NCBI GenBank assembly: GCA_963795335.1
Contig: CAWCHI010000019.1
Location: 124,001-188,000, forward strand
From: Trebonia sp963795335
GTDB lineage: Bacteria; Actinomycetota; Actinomycetes; Streptosporangiales; Streptosporangiaceae
Direction of reading: 5' to 3'
DNA: 64,000 nt
Shown here: one piece after another, positions 62,463-64,000 of the stretch
Position numbering within the stretch: the first letter of the stretch is position 1
Layout of the letters: each line of letters starts with the position of its first letter
Position numbers and translations under genes: made by a program
Notes under the pieces: model-generated
What the model was told of the DNA's origin: nothing
The model's input: only the letters and a program-made list of their open reading frames with translations
Database searches by the model: none

Positions 62463-63334
62463 TTACCGCGCCAGCGGCCGGGCCAGGTCGGTCACCTCGA
62501 GCGCGCCCGCGTCCCCGGGCCCGGCGGGCTGGCCGGGCGCGGCGGGCAGGTCGCGGCGGGCGAACCGGGCCCGGACGGCGGGGTCATGCCCGGCGACCAG
62601 GTGGGTGCCGGGCTGTCGGGCCAGCTCGGCCAGGGTGTCGTAGGCGCGGTACATCGCGGGCAGGTCAGCGACGATGGCGAACGGCCGGTCCCGCTCCACC
62701 TCCTCGTAGAAGTGCAGCGCGTCGGAGGCGAGCACCGCCGTCCCGCCGCCCGCGACCGCGGCGGAGACGATCAGCTGACCCGGGGTGTGCCCGCCGACCT
62801 CGGTCAGCTCGAGCCCCGGGGCCAGCGTGGCCTGCCCGGTGAACAAGCTCAGGCTGCCGTCCGCGCGCTTGTCCCGCAGCAGCGCGATCTCGGCAGGCTC
62901 GGCGTGCTCGGCGAAATGCCGCCGCCCGGCCAGCGGGGAGGTCCAGAATTCGTACTCGGCCTCGGTCATCACGACCTGGGCGGCGGGGAACTGATCGAGG
63001 TTGCCGATGTGGTCCCAGTGCGCGTGGGTGACGACGATGGCGGTGACGTCGCCCGGCTCGAGGCCGAGCAGCGGCAGGGCCTGGGCCGGGGTGGCCCAGT
63101 GCTGCCGGCCGCGGCGGTCGCCCGCCCCGGGGGCGAACCCGGCGTCGACCAGGAAAACCCCGGCCGGATCGGTGATCACCCAGAAGTAGTAGTCGATCGG
63201 GAGGTCGGCGTCCGGCTCGCCGTAGAGCCGGAAGTTCAGGTAGCTCTCCGCGCGGCTGGTGACCCGCTGCCCGTAGCGGACCGCGAGGACTTCCCGCGCC
63301 GGGCCGCCGCCGGCGGCTGGCTGACGGGGCTCAC
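62463..63334 (-). pseudogene. MBL-fold metallo-hydrolase (AHL-lactonase-like), one frame break near 63290
   Basis: A GTG at 63334 overlaps the cupin stop (GTGA) and reads SPVSQPPAAARR. One inserted base near 63290 must be removed to continue EVLAVRYGQRVTSRAESYLNFRLYGE. The rest is intact: THAHWDHIGNLDQFP (H-x-H-x-D-H zinc site), GGHTPGQLIVSA and HLVAGHDPAV. About 290 aa. Resembles quorum-quenching lactonase-like proteins; substrate unknown. Confidence 0.85.
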
Positions 63335-63768
63335 TCCCCGTCGAACACGTTCGGCGGGAGCTCCTCGTCCCCGCCGAAGGCGTGCCGGTAGTGCTCGTCG
63401 CTGACTTCCTCGCCCCAGCTGGTGAGGCCGAGGGAGACGGCGGTGTGGCTGAGGAACGCGTCCGGGGCGGCGCCGTGCCAGTGCACCTCGCCCGGGGGCG
63501 CCCAGACCACGTCGCCCGCGCCCAGCACGCGGGCATCGCCGTCCCGGGTCTGCACGAGGCCCCGGCCGCCCGCCACCAGCAGCGTCTGGCCGGCGGCGTG
63601 CGAGTGCCAGTAGGTCCGCGCCCCCGGCTCGAAGATCACGCCGTAGACCCGGACCTCCTTCTTGTCGCCGTCGTCGAGCAGCGCGTCCTGCATCACGCGC
63701 CCGGTGAACGTCGGCTTGGGTCCGACGTTGGACGGCACGCCGTCCTTGCGGCCCCGCTCGTATTCCAT
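63331..63768 (-). CDS. Cupin-domain protein (oxalate-decarboxylase/auxin-binding-like)
   Basis: 145 aa. VIFEPGARTYWHSHAAGQTLLVAGGRGLV is cupin motif 1 (His-x-His with Gln where Glu is usual) and GDVVWAPPGEVHWHGA is motif 2. It belongs to the carboxymuconolactone-associated small cupins. Overlaps the hydrolase by 4 bp, so co-translated with it. Confidence 0.87.
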   Translation of the reverse strand: MEYERGRKDGVPSNVGPKPTFTGRVMQDALLDDGDKKEVRVYGVIFEPGARTYWHSHAAGQTLLVAGGRGLVQTRDGDARVLGAGDVVWAPPGEVHWHGAAPDAFLSHTAVSLGLTSWGEEVSDEHYRHAFGGDEELPPNVFDGE

Positions 63769-63884
63769 CGCGTCCCGTCCTCTCCGGGCGCGCCGCCCGC
63801 GCCTCCCCGGTAACGCTAGACGGGCCAGCCCGGTGCCGCCACCGGGGCGGCCTCCCCCGGCCGGCTCGTGAGCGGGGCGGCTGG

Positions 63885-64000
63885 TCAGTCCAGCCGGTAG
63901 ATCGTCACGTGCTTGACCGCGGCGTCTTCGAGCACGGTCAGCACCGGTACCTGGTAGCCGTGCAGGGCGGTGAGTGCGGCCCGGGGCACGAACGCCCGGC
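63885..64000 (-). CDS. C-terminal end of an unidentified protein
   Basis: The frame is open from the right edge to a TGA at 63885-63887. It encodes AFVPRAALTALHGYQVPVLTVLEDAAVKHVTIYRLD, a mixed beta-strand end. Thirty-eight residues are too few for a family call. Convergence and strand agree with the neighbouring minus-strand genes. Confidence 0.4.
   Translation of the reverse strand, partial: RAFVPRAALTALHGYQVPVLTVLEDAAVKHVTIYRLD

Noticed and set aside
1..64000. Prophage, integrase, transposase or IS element
   Set aside because: No recognisable integrase, transposase, phage structural gene or terminal inverted repeats were found.

Overview
High-GC actinobacterial chromosome, about 70-75 percent GC by eye. 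The lineage markers are all actinobacterial: SepH, SteA/SteB, RbpA behind a sigma-R type promoter, ergothioneine genes egtABCD, a polyprenol-phosphate mannose synthase, and a RamB-type regulator divergent from isocitrate lyase. It looks like a spore-former-type actinomycete (Streptomyces/Streptosporangiales-like); the family cannot be fixed from this window. I see no tRNA, rRNA, CRISPR, prophage or insertion sequence.

Layout. 0-7 kb: end of a secreted lysozyme-like gene, glycerate kinase, and a minus-strand operon SteA - SteB/MctB - MraY/WecA-like protein - GT4 glycosyltransferase - NUDIX. 6.8-13.1 kb: selD, then the overlapping egtA-egtB-egtC-egtD operon. 13.2-19.9 kb: a MetE-like gene behind a strong promoter and long leader, galE, a YidB-like gene, and two tandem membrane-anchored proteins resembling JAB/MPN domains without the metalloprotease residues. 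19.9-28.4 kb: ramB, aceA, a membrane protein, an MmpL transporter and sepH, all with many single-base frame breaks. 28.5-37.6 kb: cell-envelope enzymes (lipoprotein DD-carboxypeptidase, class A beta-lactamase-like protein, GtrA protein, GT-C mannosyltransferase), prolyl oligopeptidase, and an unrecognised small-gene pair. 37.6-39.5 kb: GNAT, MOSC and cupin genes.

39.5-54.1 kb is the most distinctive accessory region: four LLM-class (luciferase-like) flavin monooxygenases, a LysR regulator, a complete family-5 ABC importer, a DUF1684 protein, an AhpD/CMD-type protein and an alpha/beta hydrolase. I infer uptake and FMNH2-dependent cleavage of an organic, possibly sulfur-containing, nutrient. 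Three promoters here share an ungapped 63-bp element, with a T-N11-A dyad typical of LysR sites in two copies.

54.3-64 kb is housekeeping-like: DUF805 protein, PRPP synthetase, small membrane proteins, two RNA methyltransferases, glycerophosphodiesterase, rbpA, dolichol-phosphate-mannose-type synthase, L,D-transpeptidase, metallo-beta-lactamase-fold hydrolase and a cupin.

About a third of the genes are interrupted by frameshifts across which the protein still reads sensibly; most behave as +1 insertions. Consensus error is the simplest explanation. Such loci are typed pseudogene only because the frame is broken as given. Several unrelated genes also carry in-frame minisatellites, mostly with 15-bp units.
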